DNA from: Limosilactobacillus difficilis
Lineage (GTDB): Bacteria; Bacillota; Bacilli; Lactobacillales; Lactobacillaceae
Length of the DNA stretch: 58,916 nucleotides
Direction of reading: 5' to 3'
NCBI RefSeq assembly: GCF_947387495.1
Contig: NZ_CANDNU010000008.1
Location: 1 to 58,916, forward strand
Below are positions 17,037 to 25,607 of the stretch, one piece after another. The notes under the pieces are model-generated. The model searched no databases, was not told the DNA's origin, and was given only the letters and a program-made list of their open reading frames with translations. Numbering within the stretch: position 1 is the first letter of the stretch; each line of letters begins with the position of its first letter. The position numbers were made by a program, and so were the translations under genes.

Positions 17037-17052
17037 TTTTTGATATATCAAA
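17037..17052. promoter_or_regulatory. FabT-like operator before fabT
   Basis: The palindrome TTTTGATATATCAAAA is perfect over 16 bases and matches the TTTGA-N-TCAAA type bound by FabT. It lies 33 bases before the fabT ATG, in the fabZ-fabT gap. Confidence 0.75.
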
Positions 17053-17076
17053 ATACATTATAGCCGATCCTAATCA

Positions 17077-17523
17077 TTAAATTTTAGCTTTCCGGTCGGC
17101 GACGATGAAGACCAGCTCGGCGCTGCAAACTTTCTTGTCGTCAACCGTGGCTACCGCATCAACAATCCCCATCCGGCTGCGCTTTTTTTGCATCTTAATG
17201 TGCAGCTTCAAAACGTCGCCGGGCTTGACCATCCGCCGGAACTTTCCCTTGTGAATCGCGCCCAGGTAGGCCGTCTTCTTATAAAATTCCGGGGATTTCA
17301 AAATCAGAATCGATGCTGCCTGCGCCAAGGTCTCAATGATCAAGACGCCCGGCATCACGGGATTGCCAGGAAAATGGCCCCGGAAAAACGACTCATTGAT
17401 GGTGACATTCTTGGTCGCCACAATGCTCTCGCCCGGTTCCATCGAATCGACATAATCGATATAGCAAATGGGATAGCGATTCGGAATTAAGTCCATAACT
17501 TCCTGAGCAGTCATTAATGCCAA
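17077..17523 (-). CDS. fabZ: 3-hydroxyacyl-ACP dehydratase FabZ (first copy of the operon)
   Basis: A 148-residue hot-dog dehydratase and the first gene of the fab operon. The motif LIPNRYPICYIDYVD is at 12-26. The active site is in RGHFPGNPVMPGVLIIETLA, with the catalytic His and Glu present. It is a paralogue of the downstream fabZ with a more basic C-terminus. Its start is uncertain: a TTG at 17523 has a weak GGTG site, and an ATG is three codons later. In enterococci a FabZ-like protein in a similar place (FabN) has isomerase activity, so this copy could be the isomerase. That is inference. Confidence 0.9.
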   Translation of the reverse strand: MALMTAQEVMDLIPNRYPICYIDYVDSMEPGESIVATKNVTINESFFRGHFPGNPVMPGVLIIETLAQAASILILKSPEFYKKTAYLGAIHKGKFRRMVKPGDVLKLHIKMQKKRSRMGIVDAVATVDDKKVCSAELVFIVADRKAKI

Positions 17524-17549
17524 AGATCACACCAACTTTCTGTTCAAAA

Positions 17550-17614
17550 GTATTTCGAATATCAAAGTATTCGATGGTCAAAGTATATGCAGAAGTCTTT
17601 TGATTGTCAAACTA
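17550..17614 (-). promoter_or_regulatory. fab operon promoter covered by FabT-like boxes
   Basis: On the minus strand the promoter is near consensus: TTGACA at 17605-17610, a 17-base spacer and TATACT at 17582-17587. One FabT-type box (TTTTGATTGTCAAA, 17599-17612) covers the -35. Two more (TTCGATGGTCAAA, 17571-17583; TTCGAATATCAAA, 17554-17566) cover the -10 and initial transcribed region. Binding at any of these should block RNA polymerase. Confidence 0.8.
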
Positions 17615-17765
17615 CTTTTTGGCAATTTTGTCTTTTTATGGGGTAAATATTAATAAAATTTTGTAGTACATTTGATTGTTTCGCAATGAGGAACCATTTT
17701 ACAAAAAATATTGGTGAAAACCTACTATTTTCAGTAGTTTTGAGCACTACTGCTCTTGAGGGTAC

Positions 17766-17813
17766 GAAAAAGGCCCAAACCGTTTTGAATTTTTTCAAAA
17801 TGGTCTGGACCTT
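17766..17813 (-). terminator. Terminator of the large LPxTG gene
   Basis: On the minus strand AGGTCCAGACCATTTTGA pairs with TCAAAACGGTTTGGGCCT and is followed by TTTTTCG. It lies about 33 bases after the stop. Confidence 0.85.
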
Positions 17814-17846
17814 TGATTAGGAGAAATTATTTAGTTTTCTTACAGA

Positions 17847-20800
17847 TTATTCGTGACGCTTCTTAGCTGCCAAGCCGAGCGTTGCCGTTGCCATCACAGC
17901 ACCGAGACCAGCTAGAGCAAGATCGTTAGAAGTGCTGTTGCCAGTCTGTGGCAGCTGCTTCTGACTCTGGGCGCTCTGAGCAGCCAGGTCGGCATTCAGC
18001 TGGGCTTGCAGGGTCTTGGCCTGGTTCAGTTCATCCAGGGCTTGCCGGGCACTCTGCTGGGCAGCGGCGGCATTGCCAGCGGCTAATTGCTGCCGTGCCT
18101 CATTTAGCAAGTTCTTGGCATCGCTAATTAAACTGTTGATCTCCATTACCCGAGACTGGTTAATGATGTCGTGAGCTTCCTTGATCAGGGCGTCGATTTC
18201 AGCGGTACGGTCTGCGGCAACCGATGATGCAGAGGAAGTTGCACTAGAAACAGCTGATGAGGTCGCACTAGACTGAGCACTTGATGTCGCAGAGCTTTGA
18301 GCTGAGCTAGTGGCGCTCGATGCTGCAGAACTTTGAGCCGAGCTAGTGGCACTGGATGCTGCAGAGCTCGTCGCACTGGACTGAGCACTTGATGTCGCAG
18401 AGCTTTGAGCTGAGCTAGTGGCGCTGGATGCTGCAGAACTTTGAGCCGAGCTAGTGGCACTCGATGTCGCAGAGCTGCTTGCACTGGACTGAGCACTTGA
18501 TGTTGCAGAACTCTGAGCTGAGCTCGTCGCGCTAGAAGCTGTGGAAGTTGTTGCGCTCGATGCTGCAGAGCTCGTTGCGCTAGACTGAGCGCTAGATGCC
18601 GCAGAGCTTTGAGCCGAGCTAGTGGCGCTTGATGCTGTGGAACTTGTTGCGCTGGACTGAGCACTCGATGTCGCGGAGCTTTGAGCCGAGCTAGTAGCAC
18701 TGGATGCAGTGGAACTGGTGGCTCCCGAGGTAGCAGAACTAGTTGCCTGCTTAGGAGCAACGTTTAATTTGCTGCTCGTAGTATATGAAGACCCATCCGG
18801 AAACGTTAATAGTATCTTTTCGCTGTAATTGCCAACAGTTTTAGCATCATTTTGAACCTTTGCAGGATCCGACCATGCGGCTCGGGTACCCGCCGGAATT
18901 TTAATAGATGGGTCGACTGCCAGCATCATAAACTGTGCATTAGCACGTCCCACATGAGTGATCGCAAAGGTCGGATTTTCAATGATCGGATCAGGGACCT
19001 GTTCACCAGCCGTAACGTTGGTGTCCTTAATAACAACTTTATCCCCATACTTCTTAGCTTCTGTTTCTTGGGTAGTATCATAAGCAATTTGAGCTCGTTG
19101 CTGAGCCTTTTTAGCATTGTCTAATGCTGTTTGTGCCACATTAACTTGTTCTTGAGCCTGATCAACCGCATCCTGTAAAGACTTCGCAGCATTCTTGGCT
19201 TTATTCAAAGCAACAGTAGCAGCATTCAACGCCGTCTGTTTTTCCTTAAGATCGCTTTGAGCAGCAGTTAAGTTAGCACTAGCATGCTGCATACTATTAT
19301 ACAGAGCAATTAGCTTGCGCAAAATGGTCTGGTCATCAGCAAGTTGCTTTTGAACAGTTGATAATGTGTCCTTTTTAGAAGCTTCATCCTTTTGGGCTGA
19401 GGTTAATTTTTCTTGCTTGTCATTCAAATCGTTAGTCAACTGCGTCAACTTAGTTTGCGCGGTCTTTAATACTTCTTGTGCGTTTTTAACAGCAGCTTCT
19501 TTCGTTGCTCGATCAACATTTAGGTTGTCAAGGTTGGCTTGAGCAGTTTCTTCCACTGCCCGGTCAGTTTGGAGAGTCTCCATGGCATTATCTAATACAT
19601 TTTGAGCAATTCGAACGGCGTTAGTTGCATCATCAGCTGCCACTTTCTTCGCCTGAAGATCTTTTTGGGCATTGTCAAATAGCGTTTGAGCTGATGCTAC
19701 TGCATCTTTTTTAGTTGCTAAGTTAGTTTGAGCAGCGAAAACATCTGACTGGGCCGCTGTTAATTTATTGTTGGCTGAACTTAACTTGTCGTTTGCATCA
19801 TTCAGTGCGATTTGTGCACTTGAGAGAGCGCTTTGCGCTGCGTGGTAATTAGCTAAATTATTATCAGCAGTCTGCTTTGTAGCACTGTCTGTCGTCAACT
19901 GATCCTGAAGTCTGCTAAGATCATCATTAGCATTATCATAATTGCTTTGCGCGACTTCCATGTTTTTTTTAGCTGTTACCAACATCCTTTGAGCATCTGT
20001 ATTAGCCGCTTGCTTAATAGTCAAATCATTCTTCGCGCTGTCTAAACTGTCCTTAGCCCTCTTAATAGCTTCTTGTGAAGATGATGAGGATTCGTAAGAG
20101 TCGTTAGCAATAATAGACTTCAGCCCGTTAGCCTGCTGTTTTTTAAGCATTTCTGTTTGCTGAGACGAAGTTGCCCTCTGTACTCTTGTCTCAATGTCCC
20201 ACGGATTAAATTGCATGAAATGAATTAAATGTGCCGGCCAATCAGAAATATGCTGATAGGAAATGCTTGCTCCTAAGTACTCTTGGTTATTAGCACTATT
20301 AACAAGGGTGTACATTCCAACCATTGATTCCGCATGTCCCATACTAGATCCCGCGTCATTGATCAGCATGCTGACAATGCTATCAACGATTTCAGCTTTG
20401 GCATCCGCCATTGTTTCCGTGCTGGTATAATTTGGAGACATTTTAGTAGCCAAGCTTTCGCCTTGGTCATTGATTCCTCCTGCTTGTTTATCGGCATCTG
20501 TTGGAGCTGTTGGATACAAACCATAATCATAATTGGCTTTCTTCAGCGCATAAATGTAGTGACCACTGGTCTCATCTGTACGCGTTGAATATTGCTCACC
20601 AACTTCTTGTGCCAGGCCCACAAGGCCCTGAGTAACTACTTCTTTCCCAACAATTCCGCTAACTCCAAGACTATTACGTATTTCATTGATCACCGCTGCA
20701 GCAAATTGTGATAGTTCCGTCACTTGTTCTCTGCTTAGATGCATGAGATCAAGTTTTTCATTTTTATCACTAGTGTGAGTGTCGACCCAATTTCCTGTTA

Positions 20801-22211
20801 TTTGTTTAATCGCAGCCTGCGTTTCGTAATAATCGTTTGGATTTTTAACCATTTGCATCGCAGTTTGCCAATTTTCATATGCTGTCTTGGTGATAGCATT
20901 AGTGCCAATATCACTGGAATTGAAGTAATGATTATTAGCATCAATATAATTTTTAACCGCTTTAATGAACTCCTGAGTAGCCGTCTTCTGCGCATCTGTA
21001 AACGTAAATGTCGGCACTGCCGTAGCATTAGTCAAATTATCATAAGCTACTTGCTGCTGCATCACATTTTCCGAAGCGCTACTGAAAGCTGCACTAGCTG
21101 CATCCGCAGATGATTGAGCAACAATTTGAGCAGATTTTGCCTCACTCAGCACAGTAGAAGCCGAAGCTACTTGAGCCTTCTGGGAATTGATTGCTTGATT
21201 ATCACTAGCAACCATTTCTGAAGCCTCACTAGCACTCTGGGTCAAATCAGCTTCGCTGCCCACTATTGCAGCACTAGCTGAATTATAAGCAATTTGTTTT
21301 TCACTTACTTCATGAGAAGCTTGCGCTACATTACTCTGAGCCGCACTAGCTGCTGAATTAGCATTATTAACGGCTGATTGTGCACTTTGCACAGCTGATT
21401 TAGCAGTAGTAACGTTGGTTGAAGCATTATTAGCCACTTCTTGTGCAGAATTAACGGCATCACTAGCAGCAGACAAGGCAGATTGTTTACCAGATAAAGC
21501 GACTGAGGCATTCGTTACTGCGGATTGATCTGACTGTACTTTAGCTTTCGCATCTGATAAAGCCCGGCTGGCTGATGAAGTATCACTGCCACTCAGAATA
21601 TTTTGGGCGTTTTCAAGGCTAGATTGGGCAGCACTAACTGCTTTGTTTTGGTTATTAACTGCCACTTGTGCAGACGATACAGTATCAGAAGCACTCTTAA
21701 CACCCTTTGTAGAAGAATCAACTGCCTGAGAAGCCCTAGTCACATCCGCACTATCGTTAGCAATCTTGACTTTTTGATTCTTAATTTGATTCTGAGTACT
21801 AGTCAAATTTTCAGAATTAGCAGAGCCAGCTAATGCCTTAGCAGATAAAACAGCCTTTTGTGCGTCATCATGTGCTTGACTGGCAGTATCATATGCTGAT
21901 TGGGCAGCACTAACTTTAGTATTTTGACTTTGTGCCGATGACTGCGCATTTGTCAGCGCAGTTTGCGCACTATCCAAGTTAGCCTGGGCACTGGCCGTGT
22001 TCTTTTTAGCCGCGTCCAACGCCGCAGAAGCGCTGACCGAGTCAGTCGTCCCCTGACTGTTGGTTGGCGTTGCGGGAGTTTTTTGAGCAGCCGTATTAGC
22101 CAACGCCGTTTGCCGTGCTCCTAAGATGGTCATTCCCAGCAAAACTGAGCAGACCCCGATCGACAATTTCCGCAATGACCAACGTTGTTTAGCATTAAAC
22201 ATGCTCTTCAT
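17847..22211 (-). CDS. LPxTG surface protein with SEC10/PgrA domain, coiled coils and Ser/Ala repeats
   Basis: A 1454-residue cell-wall protein. A YSIRK-like signal peptide (RWSLRKLSIGVCSVLLG) comes first. A long Ala/Gln/Asn-rich coiled coil spans about residues 60-390. A SEC10/PgrA-type globular domain spans about 390-690, with HAESMVGMY within it. A second coiled coil spans about 700-1080, a Rib-like module lies about 1080-1170, a low-complexity SSATSSAQ tract about 1175-1340, a short helical segment, and the sortase motif LPQTGN with a hydrophobic tail ending KKRHE. The start at 22211 has GGAGG eight bases upstream. SEC10/PgrA proteins are linked to surface adhesion and mating exclusion. 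The middle (about 18.8-21.9 kb) is visibly more AT-rich than the ends, suggesting a mosaic origin. Confidence 0.9.
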   Translation of the reverse strand: MKSMFNAKQRWSLRKLSIGVCSVLLGMTILGARQTALANTAAQKTPATPTNSQGTTDSVSASAALDAAKKNTASAQANLDSAQTALTNAQSSAQSQNTKVSAAQSAYDTASQAHDDAQKAVLSAKALAGSANSENLTSTQNQIKNQKVKIANDSADVTRASQAVDSSTKGVKSASDTVSSAQVAVNNQNKAVSAAQSSLENAQNILSGSDTSSASRALSDAKAKVQSDQSAVTNASVALSGKQSALSAASDAVNSAQEVANNASTNVTTAKSAVQSAQSAVNNANSAASAAQSNVAQASHEVSEKQIAYNSASAAIVGSEADLTQSASEASEMVASDNQAINSQKAQVASASTVLSEAKSAQIVAQSSADAASAAFSSASENVMQQQVAYDNLTNATAVPTFTFTDAQKTATQEFIKAVKNYIDANNHYFNSSDIGTNAITKTAYENWQTAMQMVKNPNDYYETQAAIKQITGNWVDTHTSDKNEKLDLMHLSREQVTELSQFAAAVINEIRNSLGVSGIVGKEVVTQGLVGLAQEVGEQYSTRTDETSGHYIYALKKANYDYGLYPTAPTDADKQAGGINDQGESLATKMSPNYTSTETMADAKAEIVDSIVSMLINDAGSSMGHAESMVGMYTLVNSANNQEYLGASISYQHISDWPAHLIHFMQFNPWDIETRVQRATSSQQTEMLKKQQANGLKSIIANDSYESSSSSQEAIKRAKDSLDSAKNDLTIKQAANTDAQRMLVTAKKNMEVAQSNYDNANDDLSRLQDQLTTDSATKQTADNNLANYHAAQSALSSAQIALNDANDKLSSANNKLTAAQSDVFAAQTNLATKKDAVASAQTLFDNAQKDLQAKKVAADDATNAVRIAQNVLDNAMETLQTDRAVEETAQANLDNLNVDRATKEAAVKNAQEVLKTAQTKLTQLTNDLNDKQEKLTSAQKDEASKKDTLSTVQKQLADDQTILRKLIALYNSMQHASANLTAAQSDLKEKQTALNAATVALNKAKNAAKSLQDAVDQAQEQVNVAQTALDNAKKAQQRAQIAYDTTQETEAKKYGDKVVIKDTNVTAGEQVPDPIIENPTFAITHVGRANAQFMMLAVDPSIKIPAGTRAAWSDPAKVQNDAKTVGNYSEKILLTFPDGSSYTTSSKLNVAPKQATSSATSGATSSTASSATSSAQSSATSSAQSSATSSTASSATSSAQSSAASSAQSSATSSAASSATTSTASSATSSAQSSATSSAQSSASSSATSSATSSAQSSAASSATSSAQSSATSSAQSSATSSAASSATSSAQSSAASSATSSAQSSATSSAQSSATSSAVSSATSSASSVAADRTAEIDALIKEAHDIINQSRVMEINSLISDAKNLLNEARQQLAAGNAAAAQQSARQALDELNQAKTLQAQLNADLAAQSAQSQKQLPQTGNSTSNDLALAGLGAVMATATLGLAAKKRHE
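18230..18745 (-). repeat. Ser/Ala/Thr-rich low-complexity tract in the LPxTG gene
   Basis: About 170 residues are made of SSATSSAQ-like units. The DNA units are degenerate and stay in multiples of three, so changes in copy number would alter stalk length and not the frame. It is a likely wall-spanning and possibly glycosylated stalk. Confidence 0.85.
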
Positions 22212-22285
22212 TAAATATTCCTCCAAATAGTTCTTATTCAATCATCATAACCAAGAGACTTGGTTCATCCCCAAGCCCTTTTTAA

Positions 22286-24430
22286 CTAGGCATTCGTCGC
22301 CCACGCGTTTACTGCATCAAAGTGGTAAGTCTTGCCATTGATAGTGTGATCGCCCGTCACCGCCCAGGCATTGCTTGGGTCAAAGTAATAGGTATGCCCG
22401 TTGATGGTTTGCAAGCCAGACGCAGCTTTACCGTCTTTGGCGAAGTAGTACCAGCGGTTGTTGATCCGCTGCCAGCCCGTCAGTGCCCAGGCATTCGTGT
22501 TGTCAAAGTAGTACCAAGCGCCATTGACCTTTTGCCAGCCGGTCTGAGCCCAAGCATTATTGGCGTCGAAGTCATAGACGTGACCGTTGACCGTCTGCAA
22601 ACCTGAGACGGCCTTCCCGTCTTGACCAAAGTAGTACCAATTCCCGGCACCCGACTTGAACCAGCCAGTGATGGCCCAGGCATTGCTTGGGTCAAAGTAG
22701 TACCAAGAATCGTTGACTTTTTGCCAACTGGTCAAAGCCCAAACATTGTTAGCATCAAAATCGTAAACGCGACCGTTGATCGTCTGCAGACCTGAGGCAG
22801 CCTTACCGTCTTTTGCAAAGTAATACCAGTGACCATTAATCCACTGCCAACCAGTTAGCGCCCAAGCATTCGTGTTATCGAAGTAATACCATGCGTCATC
22901 GACCTTTTGCCAGCCAGTCAAGGCCCAGGCATTATTGGCATCGAAATCATAGACGTGGCCATTGATCGTCTGCAACCCTGACGCAGCTTTGCCATCCTTG
23001 CCGAAGTAGTACCAGTTGCCGGCGCCTGACTTGAACCAGCCAGTGATGGCCCAGGCATTGCTTGGGTCAAAGTAATACCAAGAACCATTGACCTTCTGCC
23101 AGCCAGTCAGGGCATTGGCATTCGTCTTGGCAAAATCATAGACGTGACCATTAACCGTCTGCAAGTCAGTCAGAGCGTCACCATTATTGTCAAAATAGTA
23201 CCAGGAACCACGAACTGCCCGCCAAGCATTCTTGACAGTTGCGCCATTCTCAATATATTGCCACTTTCCGTTGGCCGTCTTCCAACCATTCGCAATAGTC
23301 GCGGTCCCGCCATTATTGCTGTCACTATTGCTATTAGCAGCAGCTGTCCCATCGCCGTTCACTTGAACAGCATTGGTGGCCAGTTGATTCTTAGCGGCCG
23401 TCGTAGCACCAGCATCACTGATGAACTCAAAGTGAATCCGGTTCCGCTTATCAAGCGTCAAAGCCAGGTATTGATTGCCGATGACATTGCCATTCCGGTC
23501 CAGAGCAATTGCGTTACCACCGGTTGAAGAATTGACATTATATTCAGGATCGTTCAGCAAAGCCGTCGTGTGACCACCAGCGCCGACACCGCCATTGTAG
23601 TCTTCGTACATCATCGCGATGATGGTGCCGTATACTTCCTGCTTCAGCATATCCATGGTGATGTTGCTGATGTAGCCGCCTTGCTTTAATTGAACAGCTT
23701 CCAGGCCCTGGCTTGCGCCGCTGATGTTCTCGCCAACCCAAGCGTTGATCCCATAGCTTTTCGCCGCAGCTTCGACTCCCTGCATATTGTGACCATCGCC
23801 GCTGTAGTTGTCATAAGCTGAGTGGACGATTGCACTGCCCACTTGCGTAGCATATGGTGACGTCTTCAGATAGCCGGCGCTGACCTTCGTGCCGTTCGGT
23901 TGAGCCTGGACCTTTTGCCGGATCTGGTTAATCGTCGCCGCCGCAAAGTTAGTCAACTGCGCTTCTTGAGTGGCCGTTAAATTCTGCGGATCCACAATTT
24001 CCTGCTGATCTGCTGAATTAGACTGGTACTTAATGTTGTACTGAACCTGTCAAGCACCCCCATTATGCTGGTACATTTTCACATTTGATACTGGCAAGTT
24101 GGCATCCTTAACATTAGCGGCCTTCCCTTCGTAAGAAGCATTGCGGAGTGCTTGTGACTGCGCATCACCAGGCCGGTAGCCATTCAGAGAGTTGGCATAG
24201 TTGCTTGGCACCATGGCATTTTGCACGTTTGTCGCTTGTTGACTATTCGTGGCTGCTGATGGTTGAACAGCAACTGCCGTCGTTTGCGCTGGTGAAACAG
24301 TCGTAGTGTCAGCAGAAGCCGTCTGACTAGCACCTAGCAATGCCATTCCCAGCAAGACAGAGCATACTCCCACTGACAATTTCCGCAGTGACCAACGTTG
24401 TTTAGTATCATTAAGATTATTGACTTTCAT
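22286..24430 (-). pseudogene. SEC10/PgrA surface protein with wall-binding repeats, split by an in-frame TGA
   Basis: One reading frame runs from 24430 (or GTG 24433) to 22286, but a TGA at 24050-24052 cuts it. The first part (127 residues) holds a YSIRK-like signal (RWSLRKLSVGVCSVLLG) and a linker. Eighteen sense codons after the stop the frame continues as a 569-residue open frame (from GTG 23995). That part holds a SEC10/PgrA-type domain (residues 1-200) and about 16 glucan/choline-binding-like repeats rich in WYYFD and NAWA. The natural residue at the stop may have been Trp (TGG). There is no shift of frame. Without read-through, the second part would lack a signal peptide. It is paralogous to the SEC10/PgrA domain of the neighbouring LPxTG gene. 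It could be a true pseudogene or a sequencing error. Confidence 0.8.
22330..23290 (-). repeat. Tandem wall-binding repeats in the split SEC10/PgrA gene
   Basis: About 960 bases encode repeats of roughly 20 residues with W-YYFD and NAWA-LTGWQ cores. They group into larger units of about 100 residues that recur nearly identically (for example SGAGNWYYFG-DGKA-SGLQT twice). This type binds cell-wall glycans or glucans without covalent anchoring. Confidence 0.8.
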
Positions 24431-24585
24431 CACTTAAACTCCTCCCCAACATTCCTGACAGAATTGGCAGTAGCTACTATCAGCGTTAAATCTGCCAATT
24501 ACAACAACATTATACAACGTTATTTATAGTTATTTCGGCAATTTTTTAATAATCCCAAAATTGTCGTTGAGGGCTTCTGCATAAC

Positions 24586-24622
24586 CAAAAACGGGATCCG
24601 CTGTCAATCACCGAATCCCGTT
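24586..24622 (-). terminator. Terminator after the nitroreductase gene
   Basis: On the minus strand ACGGGAT pairs with ATCCCGT across a 17-base loop, followed by TTTTTGG. Confidence 0.7.
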
Positions 24623-24641
24623 ATGTTTTTTAAGTAGAAAC

Positions 24642-25394
24642 TTAGCCCATCGCCAGCCCCTGGTTAAAGAGGGCCTCGTTGATGTCGTCGCGCTGACTCA
24701 TCTGGTCGTTGAGCTTAGCCCCGTTGATCTGATGGGTAAAGGAATCGATCCGCTTGTTGGTGTCCCGTAGATCGTAATACTGGGTCACACGGCTGTCGTA
24801 ATCCTTAAACTGGTCCAGCTTGAATCCCTTTGGATAGTGATCTTCAAAGGCTACCAGGTCGAGCGGCAAGCGCGGCTTCAGCTGCGGCTCCTGGTCCGGA
24901 TGGCCAAGCTGCAAACCGAGCCATGGCATCGTCATCTTCGGCAGGCCCAGCACCTTGATCAGCTTTACCGGATCATTCTTGATTGAGCCAAGGATCACCC
25001 CGCCCAGGCCCATGCTTTCGGCAGCCACCAGGACATTCTGGACTGCCAGGGTTGTATCCTCAACAGCCTGCATAAAGACGTCCATCGTGTGCAAACGCCC
25101 GTCGTTATTGCCCAACTGCTGACGGATCTGCTGGTTGCGATAGAGGTCGACGATAAAGATCAGCAGGTCGCCGTTCGCGCCAACATACTTCTGCTTAGCA
25201 ATATCGCGAATTTGGGCACGGACCTGGGGATCAGTCACGTGCATGATCGAGAATTGTTGGAAAAAGTTGCTCGTCGGCGTCTGACTAGCCACCTGGTAAA
25301 GGGTCGTCAGTTCGTCCTTCGTCAACGGTTCATCCTTAAAAGCCCGGATAGTACGGTGGTTGAGTTGCCGATCGATTGTGTCATTGTGAATCAT
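24642..25394 (-). CDS. Nitroreductase-family FMN oxidoreductase (NfsA-like)
   Basis: A 250-residue nitroreductase. The FMN-binding opening reads NHRTIRAFKDEPLTKDEL (residues 13-30). The second signature AAESMGLGGVILGSIKNDP is near 143-161, and a C-terminal Gly/Pro-rich region ends the fold (GLQLGHPDQEPQLKPRLPL). Members reduce nitroaromatics, quinones or flavins with NADPH. The start is the ATG at 25394, with AAGGGTGA about six bases ahead. It stands alone with its own terminator and diverges from the aldehyde dehydrogenase. The physiological substrate is unknown. Confidence 0.88.
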   Translation of the reverse strand: MIHNDTIDRQLNHRTIRAFKDEPLTKDELTTLYQVASQTPTSNFFQQFSIMHVTDPQVRAQIRDIAKQKYVGANGDLLIFIVDLYRNQQIRQQLGNNDGRLHTMDVFMQAVEDTTLAVQNVLVAAESMGLGGVILGSIKNDPVKLIKVLGLPKMTMPWLGLQLGHPDQEPQLKPRLPLDLVAFEDHYPKGFKLDQFKDYDSRVTQYYDLRDTNKRIDSFTHQINGAKLNDQMSQRDDINEALFNQGLAMG

Positions 25395-25607
25395 AAAAAT
25401 CACCCTTCTCAATTTTCTTAACATTTTCATTATAGAATTTCTCACCGCCGAAAGATATACCAATTGCAAATCTTTATTTCACAAGCAAGCCTAGCCGCTC
25501 AACGGTTGGCGGCTACAGTGACCGCTTCAGCCGATTTAATTTGCTTGTGCAATTTGATGGGAACGGTTACAATTAAAATTAACAACAGCAGAAAGGGGAA
25601 GGTAAAC

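Larger units (their letters stand above)
17524..17846. other. Intergenic region between fabZ and the large LPxTG gene
   Basis: This 323-base gap holds the fab promoter with its FabT boxes (17550-17614), a short inverted repeat around 17728-17750 (AGTAGT with ACTACT) and the terminator of the LPxTG gene at 17766-17813. I see no coding sequence in it. Confidence 0.7.

Noticed and set aside
18230-18745. Phase-variable repeat tract or CRISPR-like array
   Set aside because: Units are degenerate, contiguous, without spacers, and in multiples of three. They encode a Ser/Ala stalk.
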